Shown here: in pieces, positions 9,101 through 17,394 of the stretch | How the letters are laid out: every line of letters begins with the position of its first letter | How positions within the stretch are numbered: the first letter of the stretch is position 1 | Assembly: GCA_017505675.1 (NCBI GenBank) | Contig: JAFVOV010000037.1 | Coordinates: forward strand, 1-29,294 | Origin: Clostridia bacterium | GTDB lineage: Bacteria; Bacillota; Clostridia; Christensenellales; Borkfalkiaceae | Length of the DNA stretch: 29,294 nt | Direction of reading: 5' to 3' | The notes under the pieces: model-generated | Databases searched by the model: none | Told to the model about the DNA's origin: nothing | What the model saw: only the letters and a program-made list of their open reading frames with translations | Position numbers and translations under genes: made by a program

Positions 9101-9901
9101 TAAAATTTCTGGCAACTTAACGGTAACTTCGCTACTCATTACGCCGTTATATTCGGCAGTTACGCTAAAAGGCATTTGACTATCATACGTTTTGCCTTCA
9201 AAACTATTGACCGTGTAAAGTTCAATATTATAATACTGACGATTATTTATATAGAAATATAATTCGTCAACAACGTTTACCGTAACTGTTTTATAAAGCG
9301 ACGGCACGTCATCAAAATCAAGCCCACGCCAAGTTGCGCTAATTGAAATTTCCGCCTGCCCGCTACCTACAACTGTAAAACTGCGGTTATCACTTGCAAC
9401 TTGAATAACTTCCGTATTAGAAGAAGAATATTCAACGGTTGCATCATAGAAAGTTTTTTCATTAAATCTTACGAAAGTGTTAAACGGTAAAGTCGTGGTG
9501 CTTTTGCCGATATTATAAACCGAACGTTCATTCTCTAGCATTATTTGCGGTAAAGTGTTACCAAGACTTACGGTAACGGTACATTCGGCAGTATTATCCG
9601 CCGCCGTTGCTTTTATTTTCGTAGTACCTACGCTATAACCTTCAATAACGCCGTTTTGGTCAACTTTTGCGACGTTTTCATTATCAGACGACCAAGTTAT
9701 TGCATCAAATTTATAAGCGTTAGTTACTTTAACCGTTGTTTTATCACCGATAAGTAAGTTAATTTGCGATTGATTAAGTATAACCACGTTCTCGTCAGAC
9801 GAATTTTTATCCGAGCAAGAACAGCCCAAAATGAACGCGCTAAAACTTATTGCCATTATAAAGGCGAGCATTGCAACTAAAATTCTATAAATTTTCTTCA
9901 T
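6176..9901 (-). CDS. giant lipoprotein with Big2 Ig-like domains and two GLUG modules
   Basis: 1241 residues from the chosen ATG (9899-9901). A longer in-frame start at 9934 would overlap the previous gene and put 11 residues before the signal peptide; AAGGGGG (9907-9913) overlapping the upstream stop supports the shorter form. A lipoprotein signal ends FILGC (Cys27), so the protein is anchored on the outer face of the membrane. A bacterial Ig-like Big2 domain spans about 38-112 (ITWSSDNENVAKVDQNGVIEG...GTTKIKATA); a degenerate copy follows (EYSSSNTEVIQV). Two GLUG-type modules of roughly 310-325 residues lie at about 402-712 (VFNGNGHTISNLD near 487) and about 898-1224 (VFDGQGYSI near 950), with an Ig-like stretch between them. 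Probably a surface scaffold or binding protein for the glycan handled by the locus; no catalytic site was recognised. Confidence 0.85.
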   Translation of the reverse strand: MKKIYRILVAMLAFIMAISFSAFILGCSCSDKNSSDENVVILNQSQINLLIGDKTTVKVTNAYKFDAITWSSDNENVAKVDQNGVIEGYSVGTTKIKATAADNTAECTVTVSLGNTLPQIMLENERSVYNIGKSTTTLPFNTFVRFNEKTFYDATVEYSSSNTEVIQVASDNRSFTVVGSGQAEISISATWRGLDFDDVPSLYKTVTVNVVDELYFYINNRQYYNIELYTVNSFEGKTYDSQMPFSVTAEYNGVMSSEVTVKLPEILKTEGGNIVADSYGEGKILMTFVADGKTFDYAINVTVSRPRETYKKQIKYFSSHIGTFKDEESDFEDKSLIKEIFGTTDVSGLKAYQSNKELTIEDGKIFDLTLAENDKYNSVIRLETDKVIYDVNLTVYSLVIQSAKDLENFSLKILNSDNALTPGYDETEVTAIDGYCELISNIDAEGVKIEHPALNASYNFVNAAGATVSVNVAPNRYNVEGGLRKFGFLGVFNGNGHTISNLDCSVEDGQKGGGLFGYILGGATVKDVAFTNINITNSSGITYGAHVPIPLVGGTDSLGLKLAHTLFKDIYVEISDNTVNPQGAIMKTVYNTWNGVYDFINVIVDATGVTIDGSTAGGILTSDGTMLYKAAYKNRKNVFVISDNYPISKNASFTVYGENEANGAKLDELVDGKAYSTGVKRYNSYADMAADENSYSDFSSSWSISDYPIFKSSFEVLPEYDGEYIYDSKIIVNSASTAKPLILIEVSSGKTINAQFTDYDDEKIIVENGSIKLAKEVSAEETTSLTLNYEHKGKAKSMVLTVRMLPSNILIEDQIVMSAYDGKLSIDNYFEKGEKIKSVSQVVGTDEIALTVTEDGLVKGVLVKIKPDYSDVDNIALKVTTNVTTYNFTAIKAYSHIISKPSDLKVFERLEGAGRTTGYYILANNIKMEGATLNHVEIKMADIGDTTNVFQGVFDGQGYSIIGFKPGIGGLFNSIYSDTEENGGKSIIRNVGFVGVQSEAEKDFTILGEYVNSAKEGVQVEITNVHVEIENTYLSKFNPTSNYRGIFKSNSAEKSNIFNNFKMTNVYVEILNEEYTEIVSGSYGTVLSRDHLIVNSTITSRSARFSNVVSISKANPLVYRQFDEDDKLATEWGIYMYFVYSENDVGKNGLTYRENHDDTLDELIKPHNPIADNKEIIGCYVYNNVYRYDTATDVTNAKKDGFIATGLWEISKGVLKWKTAPYKADASSEDNNFNPGWLGAN

Positions 9902-9911
9902 TATTGCCCCC

Positions 9912-12011
9912 TTAAACAATATCAGTAAGCGCAACTCCGCCTATTTTTAAGCCGGGTGAAAGTTCACCGATAGAACGAAGTCTTTCTTTATAAGCAGCAA
10001 GTTGAATTTTGCTGAACGGCTTTGCCGTTTTATTTCCGTATAAATTTATTATTCTAAAAATATGCGCCGCGGCTTCAGTATCAATTCTTTGGCGCACTAC
10101 TTTATAAAGATTTGCGTCAATTTCTTTTAACGTGTCTATTGCATCTATTGCGGCGTCACAAAGACCAACCCAACCGTTTAACACAACGTAAGGATAATTA
10201 CTTTCAGAAGCCATTTCTCTACCCCAGTTGTTATTCTCCGTTGCGTTTACAACTAGATTTGCGTAATATAATCTTTCACTTTGTAGCAAGTCATACATAG
10301 CGTCTGCGCCATCTTTGAACATTGCCTTCATATACTTTTTAACGTAAGTGTCAATATCCGCGTGACAATCCCATCTCAACTTGTTTTGAACGTAAACTAG
10401 TAAATTTTGCCAAGCAGTAAGTTCGCTACCACCGTTAAGGAAGTGCGCGGCATAAATATAATCGTAACCGCCGTAAGCCATAAGTTCAAAGAAGTTATTG
10501 CTGTAAATTGTAAAACCATCGGAAAAATACCCGTTATTTACTACGTTTCCGCTGTTATGCCAGAACCATAAAAATGAGTTTTGAGTAATGGTTTTCCATC
10601 CGTTAACTTGCTTTAATGCGCCCGGCCATTTTGCATCGTAAACGTCTGCATGAGCGCTTACGCCACGACTACTAACGTGCCATACGCCAAGGCGTTTATG
10701 ACAGATTAAATCATTACTTAAAGGATTACCGTTATCATCAACGGGTGGGTCTGTATAAGCATTATAACCGTAAATTAATATCTTAAAGTTTTCACGATAA
10801 GCATAATGAAATTCAGCATTTTCTGGTTTTTGGGCTTCTAACCATTGGTCAACCCTTTCCGCAAGTTTGTTTGCAAATCTAATGAGATTGCCTGAATACC
10901 CTATTTGCGCATATTCGGCTCTACAAGTATCACAACTGCAAATATCTGAATTATCTTCCATTGTAAAAGTAACGTAATTTTTATACGGATACCTTTCGGG
11001 AGTATAATTTTTTAACGTAAAAATAATTTTTTCCGCGCATTTAGAGAGCATTTCTTCAAGAGCAACGGGGTTTCCGTGAGCCGTATAACAAAGTTGCGCG
11101 CCTTGAGAATGGCAATCTGCGCTTACTGAACCTTTTGGTAAATACTCTAAAGCGTTATGGATAGTTGAAGAAGGGCTTTTAGTATCTAATTCGGTATGAA
11201 AAGGTAAAAACAATTCGTTAGTAGACGCGTGATTACCCGCCCTATGGTGAATATAATTGATTTCTTCAGTAGCAGTTTGAGCGCCTAAAGCAACCGCATC
11301 AAGTGGCGCAATATCGCCCCTACCCCAATGATATACTTGGTCTGCGCCGAAGAAATGGTCAATATCGGGAACGTCTGTAACGTCAATATTTTTTAAGATA
11401 CAATTAGTTACGTTTTGGTCTATATCGATACAATTCCTATAGTAGTAATCAAAATTAAAGTAAATTTCTAAAAACTTATACACAGCGTTATTTACGCCAA
11501 AATCACTACCACCCAAAAGGAAAACCGTGTTTTCTTTTGTAATAATTCTAATTCCTTGGTCTTTTAATTTCTCATTAGAAAATTCACTATCGCTAATACC
11601 CGCTTGTTCAACTAAAGTAGTTTTACCGAGCGAAATATAACGTTGCGAAGTATTAAAATCGGTAACGGACACGTCCGTTTTAACCGCAAGCGATACGCCC
11701 GTTGCCTTTTTAAAAAGTATCAAAAGGTCGTTTTTTCCATCTACAAGAATACTGCCTGCGCCTTGCGGAATTACCACAACGTAATCACTTGCGCCGTCTT
11801 TAACCAAATATTTATCAGTATCAGTAACTGAAATTTGATGCGTTCCGTTATATAAAACCCTATTATCAGAATTCAATTCACCTACGGTATCGCTGGTTAT
11901 TAAAGCGCCTTGTTCATTATCACCATCATTTTTATTACATCCTGTTACCCCAAAAAGCAAAGTGAGAGCAAGCAGTAAAGATACTATTGATTTAAGCATT
12001 TTATTTTTCAT
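9912..12011 (-). CDS. DUF4838-like lipoprotein, GH20/GH67-like architecture
   Basis: 699 residues. Lipoprotein signal with lipobox GVTGC (Cys25), so membrane-anchored and extracellular. Residues about 75-205 look like the small alpha/beta domain that precedes the barrel in GH20 and GH67 enzymes (ATGVSL, ...RYISLGKT, GIRIITKENTVFLLGG, then AVYKFLEIYFNFDYYYRN). A probable TIM barrel follows, with the Cys cluster DICSCDTC at about 356-363 that I associate with DUF4838. The acidic residues of TMEDNSD just before the cluster are candidate catalytic residues, but this is not proven. DUF4838 proteins are commonly found in glycan-utilisation loci, mostly without a known reaction. The start lies just after a G8-containing ribosome site; the gene sits 16 bases behind the secreted Ig/lectin-like protein and 10 bases before the Big2/GLUG lipoprotein, so it is clearly operonic. 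Confidence 0.8.
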   Translation of the reverse strand: MKNKMLKSIVSLLLALTLLFGVTGCNKNDGDNEQGALITSDTVGELNSDNRVLYNGTHQISVTDTDKYLVKDGASDYVVVIPQGAGSILVDGKNDLLILFKKATGVSLAVKTDVSVTDFNTSQRYISLGKTTLVEQAGISDSEFSNEKLKDQGIRIITKENTVFLLGGSDFGVNNAVYKFLEIYFNFDYYYRNCIDIDQNVTNCILKNIDVTDVPDIDHFFGADQVYHWGRGDIAPLDAVALGAQTATEEINYIHHRAGNHASTNELFLPFHTELDTKSPSSTIHNALEYLPKGSVSADCHSQGAQLCYTAHGNPVALEEMLSKCAEKIIFTLKNYTPERYPYKNYVTFTMEDNSDICSCDTCRAEYAQIGYSGNLIRFANKLAERVDQWLEAQKPENAEFHYAYRENFKILIYGYNAYTDPPVDDNGNPLSNDLICHKRLGVWHVSSRGVSAHADVYDAKWPGALKQVNGWKTITQNSFLWFWHNSGNVVNNGYFSDGFTIYSNNFFELMAYGGYDYIYAAHFLNGGSELTAWQNLLVYVQNKLRWDCHADIDTYVKKYMKAMFKDGADAMYDLLQSERLYYANLVVNATENNNWGREMASESNYPYVVLNGWVGLCDAAIDAIDTLKEIDANLYKVVRQRIDTEAAAHIFRIINLYGNKTAKPFSKIQLAAYKERLRSIGELSPGLKIGGVALTDIV

Positions 12012-12013
12012 AA

Positions 12014-12027
12014 TCTCACCCCCCCCT
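12014..12027 (-). promoter_or_regulatory. unusual G8 ribosome-binding site of the DUF4838-like gene
   Basis: Between the stop codon of the secreted Ig/lectin-like gene (12028-12030) and the ATG at 12009-12011 the minus strand reads AGGGGGGGGTGAGATTA. The G8 run (12019-12026) replaces a normal AAGGAGG, ends 7 bases before the ATG, and is a slippage-prone homopolymer exactly where length affects translation. Confidence 0.6.
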
Positions 12028-15000
12028 TTAGTCTTTAACGGTAACTTTTAATTTAACTGAACTAAAGTTTCCAGTTTTGTCTTTAGCGGTTACGTAAACT
12101 TCAAACTCGCCAACGTAGCCGAATTTAATTTTATAATCTTTATAAGTGTAAAACGCGCTTGACTTCAAATCTTGAACTAATACGTTGGTAACTATTTCTT
12201 CATCAGCCGTGTAATCGTCGTACACCCTTACGCCAACGTCTAAAGTTTCGTTTACGGATATAGTAACTTTATCCCCGTAATCTTTAACGAACTTAATTGC
12301 CGGCGCGGTATTATCAATAACCACGACGTAACAAGATTCAGAAAGAGTATTTCCGTAGCCGTCAACAGCCGAGTACGCAATAAGATATTTGCCTTGTTCG
12401 TTTAAGGTAATTTCATATTCCCTGAAAGCGTTACAAGTTTGGTCTAGCGTAACGCCGTCGTTACTAACGAGATACGCATCGTCCTTTTTTACGATAAAAT
12501 GAACGTCACTTATAGAAATGGGCGATAAAACGTCAGTTACAACGGGAATACTAGTTTTAATAACAGAACCAAGAGCATATTCACCAGAAAAGTCTTTATA
12601 ACTTATAATCGGTTTTACGTTATCGGTGTTATAAGAATAATCTTGCACGAAAGGTTGACCGTTAAGAGCGCTTACAATTAGCGCAGCGTTACCGTAAATA
12701 CCTTGAAGTTCTATGGTTAGATAGCATAAACTAGAAGAAAAATACGAAACTAAATCAATTTGATGAGAAGTTTCATCATTAAACGTTAATTTATTTAAGT
12801 CTGAATTATAATTTATTTTCTTCGTTCCGTTATCGTCTGCGAAATTCTTAACGGACCTAACGGTGTTTTGACCGTTAATGCTAGTTACGCAATATGGGTT
12901 GCCGTTTGTAAATTCCATACTAATAGTTTTTGAACTATCATAATAATCGGTTAAAAGCACTTTTACGGCATTAAATTCCGCGTTGTTTTTTGGTATTTTA
13001 AATTCAAGTGAAAGTTTTGATATATCAATTGCGTTTATAAATTCCAAAGAATTGTTACCGCTATTTACTAAAGATTCAAACTTAACGTCTGGGCTGCGGT
13101 TGGTATCAATATCAAAATCTTTTACGTTAAAGCCGTCGTGGATAAAGTAATTTTTAACCTTTATATCAAAAGTTTTAGAATAGTTTACGTCTACGATTTT
13201 TATTTCAGGATAAACGTATTCTTCACTTAAACTTCCACTACTGCAAACGTATTTAATTACCGCAGTTGAACTACCGGTAATTTTTACCTTGTTTATATCA
13301 GCAATTTCAGCAAAAGCATTACCGTCAAAACTAACGTACGCTTTAACTTCTATCGCCTTGGGGTAACCTTCTTTATAAGAATAAGCCGAAGCCTTTTCAA
13401 ACGAATACGTTGCATCTTTTATTAAATATTTAGGTAAAGTTACTTTACCTGCAAACGCTATATTTTCAGAAGGTTTACAATTAAACGCAAATTCTTCAAC
13501 AATAGAAAAGGCGTTATCAGAAAGTTCGTAAACAAGTTTATATTCCCCCGCATAACTTGGAACGAAGGTCATTTTAGTAGCGTCAATTTCTAAAGTTTCT
13601 TTTTCGTGAACGGCTTTAATTTTTACTTTAACCAAGTCGTTTCTATTTATAGACGAAAAAGAAAACTCCGGAACTTCAATCGTTTCGCCGGCTTCAACTT
13701 CGGTAAATAACGAGCCTGCATTTAAGGTTATAGGCTTTTGCGCTGACGGAACAGCGTTTACGTTAATAACTTTATGACTCTTGCCACCAGAAGCATTGCT
13801 TGCTGTATATAGAACGGAATACTGAATATTTTTTTCTATCTTAATTTTTCCGTTTACTATAGGCACGTCAAGTTGAATATCCGAACCGTAGTTTGCATAT
13901 ACGGATACGCTATAATTACCTTTAGCGTCACCGCCGATAACAGTCGCTTTGGGTAAAGTATATTCATACCCTAAAGGCGCGTATATACCGTTATAATCGG
14001 TCATTTGCGTTTCAAATTCTATTTCTGGAACAGCAACGTCGTCAACAAAACCGCATTTGCCAAAATTTTCAACTAAAACGTCACCGCTATCACTACCGAT
14101 TTGAGTTATATCAATTCTGCCTTCGCCGTCAGTAAGATATTCGCTCATATAAACGCTTACCTTAACCTTATCTTTAGAAAAACCTTTAAATACGCTAGTA
14201 CCGTAAATATCGCTGTTTGAAAGCGCAGTTACAAGAGAAGTTCTTTCACCTGCTTTTAAATAAACGTTACCTGTTTTATAATCAAAAGCCCAAGTGTAAG
14301 GAACACGTTTGGTTGTAAAAGATTGCCCTAAAGTTAAACTGCTGTGATTACCAAATCTGTTGTCAATATAAGTACCGTAATAATTACCGCCGACGTTAAT
14401 TTTCTTAAATCCGCCCCATTCAGCACTATCATCACGGTTTCCCCAAGGAATCATACCCGTACGCTTTTGCCCAGATGCCGCAGCCGTAAATATGCCCCTA
14501 TAACAACCTTGACTTTCACTAGTTAAAAAATCAAATTCGGGATTAAAACTATGGTCTACCCCGCTTACTACGGGAAAATCCGCGTGCAAGAACAATTCAA
14601 TAAAGTTTGATTCGTTATAACTGTCAGTAAGCCTTATAACGCAATATTTAGCCGTTTCACCACCGGGATAATATTGTTTCCACTCTTTATCAGGATTTTC
14701 GTTTAAAATAAAGTTACTTAAATTATAATCAAGCGAAATTATATCGCATAACCCGTCTTCACCAACGTTAGTTAAGTCAATGCTTTTTGCATAAGTGAAA
14801 ACGTTTTTATCTGCAAGCCTTACGATAAGCCCGCTTTCATTATTGATTAAAATATTATCGGAACTTTTAGTATAAGTTTTACCAACCTGTTCGGTAGAAG
14901 TTACGGCAACTATACTGCCGTTATCGGTTGAAAGCGTATACAATTTATCGGTTACTTCAAAAGTTTTTTTAGCAATAATCTTTCTGCCTTCCGTTTCAAA

Positions 15001-15324
15001 AAAGTAATTAACCTTATATTCGCCAAGTTGATTTAAAACTAAATTGCCAACGTATACAGCAGAGCCATCTGGATATACGATATAGCCTTTATTCGCCGTA
15101 AAATTTTGACCTTTATATTGCACCTGAATTTCAGATGGAAAAGAAACTGAAGTGCCTATAACGTATTCGTCCGCAACTACTTCTTGCGGTATAACGGCGC
15201 TTTCTGCCCTTGCGTCACCCGTCTTAATAAAAGACACGCACGCTAGCATTAAACACAACGCCAACAAAACCGACAATATCATTACAATTTTCTTATTGCC
15301 GTTTGATTTACTAAAATTAGACAT
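12028..15324 (-). CDS. giant secreted protein with lectin-like and Ig-like domains
   Basis: 1098 residues. An N-terminal signal peptide (KK at 11-12, hydrophobic 13-33, possible cleavage after GDARA near 40) exports it. Two similar beta-sandwich regions, about 190-430 (VIRLTDSYNESNFIELFLHAD near 235) and about 765-905 (KVLLTDYYDSSKTISMEF near 793), resemble laminin-G/concanavalin-type modules. They are separated and followed by Ig-like stretches, e.g. VIDNTAPAIKF...VYDDY and the final VYVTAKDKTGNFSSVKLKV, typical of bacterial Ig domains. There is no LPXTG or C-terminal anchor. AAGGAG (15330-15335) sets the start, 17 bases after the downstream-permease stop, so it is cotranscribed with the transporter. 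A glycan-binding or matrix role is inferred; no catalytic motif was recognised. Confidence 0.8.
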   Translation of the reverse strand: MSNFSKSNGNKKIVMILSVLLALCLMLACVSFIKTGDARAESAVIPQEVVADEYVIGTSVSFPSEIQVQYKGQNFTANKGYIVYPDGSAVYVGNLVLNQLGEYKVNYFFETEGRKIIAKKTFEVTDKLYTLSTDNGSIVAVTSTEQVGKTYTKSSDNILINNESGLIVRLADKNVFTYAKSIDLTNVGEDGLCDIISLDYNLSNFILNENPDKEWKQYYPGGETAKYCVIRLTDSYNESNFIELFLHADFPVVSGVDHSFNPEFDFLTSESQGCYRGIFTAAASGQKRTGMIPWGNRDDSAEWGGFKKINVGGNYYGTYIDNRFGNHSSLTLGQSFTTKRVPYTWAFDYKTGNVYLKAGERTSLVTALSNSDIYGTSVFKGFSKDKVKVSVYMSEYLTDGEGRIDITQIGSDSGDVLVENFGKCGFVDDVAVPEIEFETQMTDYNGIYAPLGYEYTLPKATVIGGDAKGNYSVSVYANYGSDIQLDVPIVNGKIKIEKNIQYSVLYTASNASGGKSHKVINVNAVPSAQKPITLNAGSLFTEVEAGETIEVPEFSFSSINRNDLVKVKIKAVHEKETLEIDATKMTFVPSYAGEYKLVYELSDNAFSIVEEFAFNCKPSENIAFAGKVTLPKYLIKDATYSFEKASAYSYKEGYPKAIEVKAYVSFDGNAFAEIADINKVKITGSSTAVIKYVCSSGSLSEEYVYPEIKIVDVNYSKTFDIKVKNYFIHDGFNVKDFDIDTNRSPDVKFESLVNSGNNSLEFINAIDISKLSLEFKIPKNNAEFNAVKVLLTDYYDSSKTISMEFTNGNPYCVTSINGQNTVRSVKNFADDNGTKKINYNSDLNKLTFNDETSHQIDLVSYFSSSLCYLTIELQGIYGNAALIVSALNGQPFVQDYSYNTDNVKPIISYKDFSGEYALGSVIKTSIPVVTDVLSPISISDVHFIVKKDDAYLVSNDGVTLDQTCNAFREYEITLNEQGKYLIAYSAVDGYGNTLSESCYVVVIDNTAPAIKFVKDYGDKVTISVNETLDVGVRVYDDYTADEEIVTNVLVQDLKSSAFYTYKDYKIKFGYVGEFEVYVTAKDKTGNFSSVKLKVTVKD

Positions 15325-15341
15325 AAAATCTCCTTAAAAGA

Positions 15342-16343
15342 TTATTCTTTTACCCCGCCGAGTGAAATGTTACCCATAAGTTTATTTTTGAATATTACAA
15401 AAATTATAAGCATAGGTAAAGATAACATAAGCGACGTTGCAAGTAATTCCGGTTTGCTGTTAAACACGCCACTAAACTGGATTTTCCAAATAGCGTAACT
15501 TAAAGTAGGATAGGTTGGCAAATAATACATTGAAGTAGTGTAATTGTTATATTGCGCAACCACTTGAAGAAGGAAAATCGTAGAGAATATTTTTGATGCA
15601 AGCGGAACGTAAATTTGCCACATAACTTTCCAGTAAGACGCGCCGTCAATTTGAGCCGCTTCGGCATAAGTGTTTGAAAGCCCCTTAAAGCACGCCAAGA
15701 AAATCAAGAAATAAGAGTTCGCAAACGAACAATGCGTTATCCACATTCCATATATCGTATCGTAAAGCGATAACCTTTTTAACAAAGTAAGCATTGCAGT
15801 TGTGTTACCAACTAAAGGCATTGCCATAACGAACAAAACGAAAGTGCATACTATTCCGCTAAATTTAAACTTGAATTTAGCGCATAAATACCCTGCGATA
15901 CACGGCGCTAACGTAGCAAAAAGCGCAGTTCCGCCAACGTAAAGTAAGGTGTTGGTTATAATCCCAAAAAACGAACCGTTAGCCATACGGTCTACATATA
16001 TATCAAGATTAAATCCCGTATAATATTTAGCATGGTCAAGAACAGAAATGCGCGCTATAGCATTTGCGTAATTACCGAATAAATGAGTAAAATTAGAATA
16101 TCTTTCATACAACTCATCACCGGGCTTTAATGAACCAACTAAATCAGCAATTTTATGCCAATGTTCCATATTAGGTAAGCCCATATAATTGCCACCTTCA
16201 AAGTCCGTTCTATACTTTAGCGAAGTAATGAACCCCCAACCTAAAGCAAAAAATATGCTTAACGCGTAAAGAGCCAAGAGTACGCCAACTATTACGGCGT
16301 AAACGTTTATTTTAAATTGACGTTTTTTCTTTTTTATTTCCAT
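15342..16343 (-). CDS. ABC sugar transporter permease, CUT1 MalG-type
   Basis: Inner-membrane permease of 333 residues with six predicted helices (first at about 15-40). The ABC-binding EAA loop, EAAQIDGASYWKVMWQIYVPLAS (starts at 228), contains the conserved E-A-A-x-x-D-G-A and I-x-x-P elements that dock the ATPase. The C-terminus (GNISLGGVKE) is typical of MalG/LplC-like subunits. Between helix 1 and the core helices it carries a long extracytoplasmic insert (about 45-120), larger than in MalG. AAGGAG nine bases before the ATG supports the start; the upstream permease ends 13 bases away. It should pair with the first permease to form the channel for an oligosaccharide; the energising ATPase must be supplied in trans. 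Confidence 0.93.
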   Translation of the reverse strand: MEIKKKKRQFKINVYAVIVGVLLALYALSIFFALGWGFITSLKYRTDFEGGNYMGLPNMEHWHKIADLVGSLKPGDELYERYSNFTHLFGNYANAIARISVLDHAKYYTGFNLDIYVDRMANGSFFGIITNTLLYVGGTALFATLAPCIAGYLCAKFKFKFSGIVCTFVLFVMAMPLVGNTTAMLTLLKRLSLYDTIYGMWITHCSFANSYFLIFLACFKGLSNTYAEAAQIDGASYWKVMWQIYVPLASKIFSTIFLLQVVAQYNNYTTSMYYLPTYPTLSYAIWKIQFSGVFNSKPELLATSLMLSLPMLIIFVIFKNKLMGNISLGGVKE

Positions 16344-16356
16344 TATCTTGCTCTCC

Positions 16357-17331
16357 TTAATCTTCGCTCGGTCCGAACTTTTCCATCAACGTTCTAACGA
16401 TTAATGAAACGGGAACTGTAACTACAGTTATTAAAACGCCAAGCGCGGATAATTGCGAATACGACCATGGTCCGTTTTCCAAATAAACAAAATCCGAATG
16501 TTGCGTTTGTTTAACCAAATAATATCCTATTGTACCGTTTATCCCTTCTGGTAACGGTTTCTGTCCGTAAAAAGTATGTAAGTTCATTTGGTTTGTAAAT
16601 ATGCCTGCAATGTCTATAAGAATAAACGTTGTTATAGTAGGATAAATGGACGGCAAAATCACATAGAAAAACTCTTTTATAACGTTGCAACCGTCAAGGT
16701 GGCAAGCTTCAATGATTGAATCGTTTATACCACTCATTGCCCCGTAATATAAAAGTATGTTTGCGCCAAACCCCATCCAAAGCGTATAGAATATTATGGT
16801 AATCATAGTTACCACGCTTCCGTATCCGCCCAAAAGTCCACCGTCAATGCCTGTGTACATCATAACTAAATCATTAGTTAAAGTTTTATATATAGTAGTC
16901 ATTGCAACGGCAGATAACACTTGCGGAAGGAACAAAATCACCCTGAAAAATTCAGAGAACATAAACTTTTTATAAATATAGAAAGAGAAAAACATTCCTA
17001 TCGGCATTGCAACAAATAGCAAAACGGCATACATAATAAAAGTATCCCTAAACATACCTATAAGGCTTGATGAAAACAATTTATTTAGCACGAAAGAAAA
17101 GTTATCAAAGCCCGCAAAACTGCTTACGTTGCCCACACCGTCAATAAAATCATACTTGCTGAACGCCAAACCTATATTACTGATATTGACGTATATGTAA
17201 AATATCGCAACTTGCTAAATTAGCGGCGCAAACATAATTATATAAAATATAAGTTTTTTATTTCTTTCGGAAAGCGTACGTTTGTTTTTTACGTTTTCTG
17301 CGTTTTCCGCAAAGTTTTGAACATTATCCAT
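16357..17331 (-). pseudogene. ABC sugar permease, CUT1 MalF-type, interrupted by in-frame TAG
   Basis: The natural start is the ATG at 17329-17331 (AGGT ribosome site), giving 324 codons. Codon 39 (17215-17217) is TAG, inside the first membrane helix: before it ...LIFYIIMFAPLI, after it QVAIFYIYVNIS, in the same frame. The rest is intact, with six-helix layout and EAA loop EACHLDGCNVIKEFFYVILP (starts at residue 208). The uninterrupted downstream piece (16357-17169) would have to start at a TTG without a ribosome site and would lack helix 1. So the gene is a recent nonsense allele, a sequencing error, or is read through. The partner permease, binding protein and following genes remain intact, which argues for recent loss or suppression. 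It normally forms the MalF-like half of the oligosaccharide channel. Confidence 0.85.
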
Positions 17332-17359
17332 ATAGTACCTGCTAGTTGTAAATTATCCA

Positions 17360-17382
17360 AGCGGAGCGTAAAACGCCCCGCT
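17360..17382 (-). other. intercistronic stem-loop after binding-protein gene
   Basis: On the minus-strand RNA, AGCGGGGCGU pairs with ACGCUCCGCU over a 3-base loop; nine Watson-Crick pairs and one G-U. On the plus strand the same position is an A-C mismatch, so the fold belongs to the operon's RNA. It follows the solute-binding-protein stop codon and lacks a U-run. Such hairpins commonly protect the binding-protein mRNA so that it outnumbers the permeases. Confidence 0.6.
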
Positions 17383-17394
17383 CTATATTAAATA

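Noticed and set aside
16357..17169. A shorter permease starting at the TTG at 17169
   Set aside because: No ribosome site precedes it, helix 1 would be missing, and the in-frame sequence upstream back to the ATG at 17331 is clearly the permease N-terminus.
16357..17331. Genome-wide reassignment of TAG to an amino acid
   Set aside because: All other genes are uninterrupted, so TAG is not a frequent sense codon here; the absence of TAG final stops is expected in a TAA-rich genome with under 20 genes.
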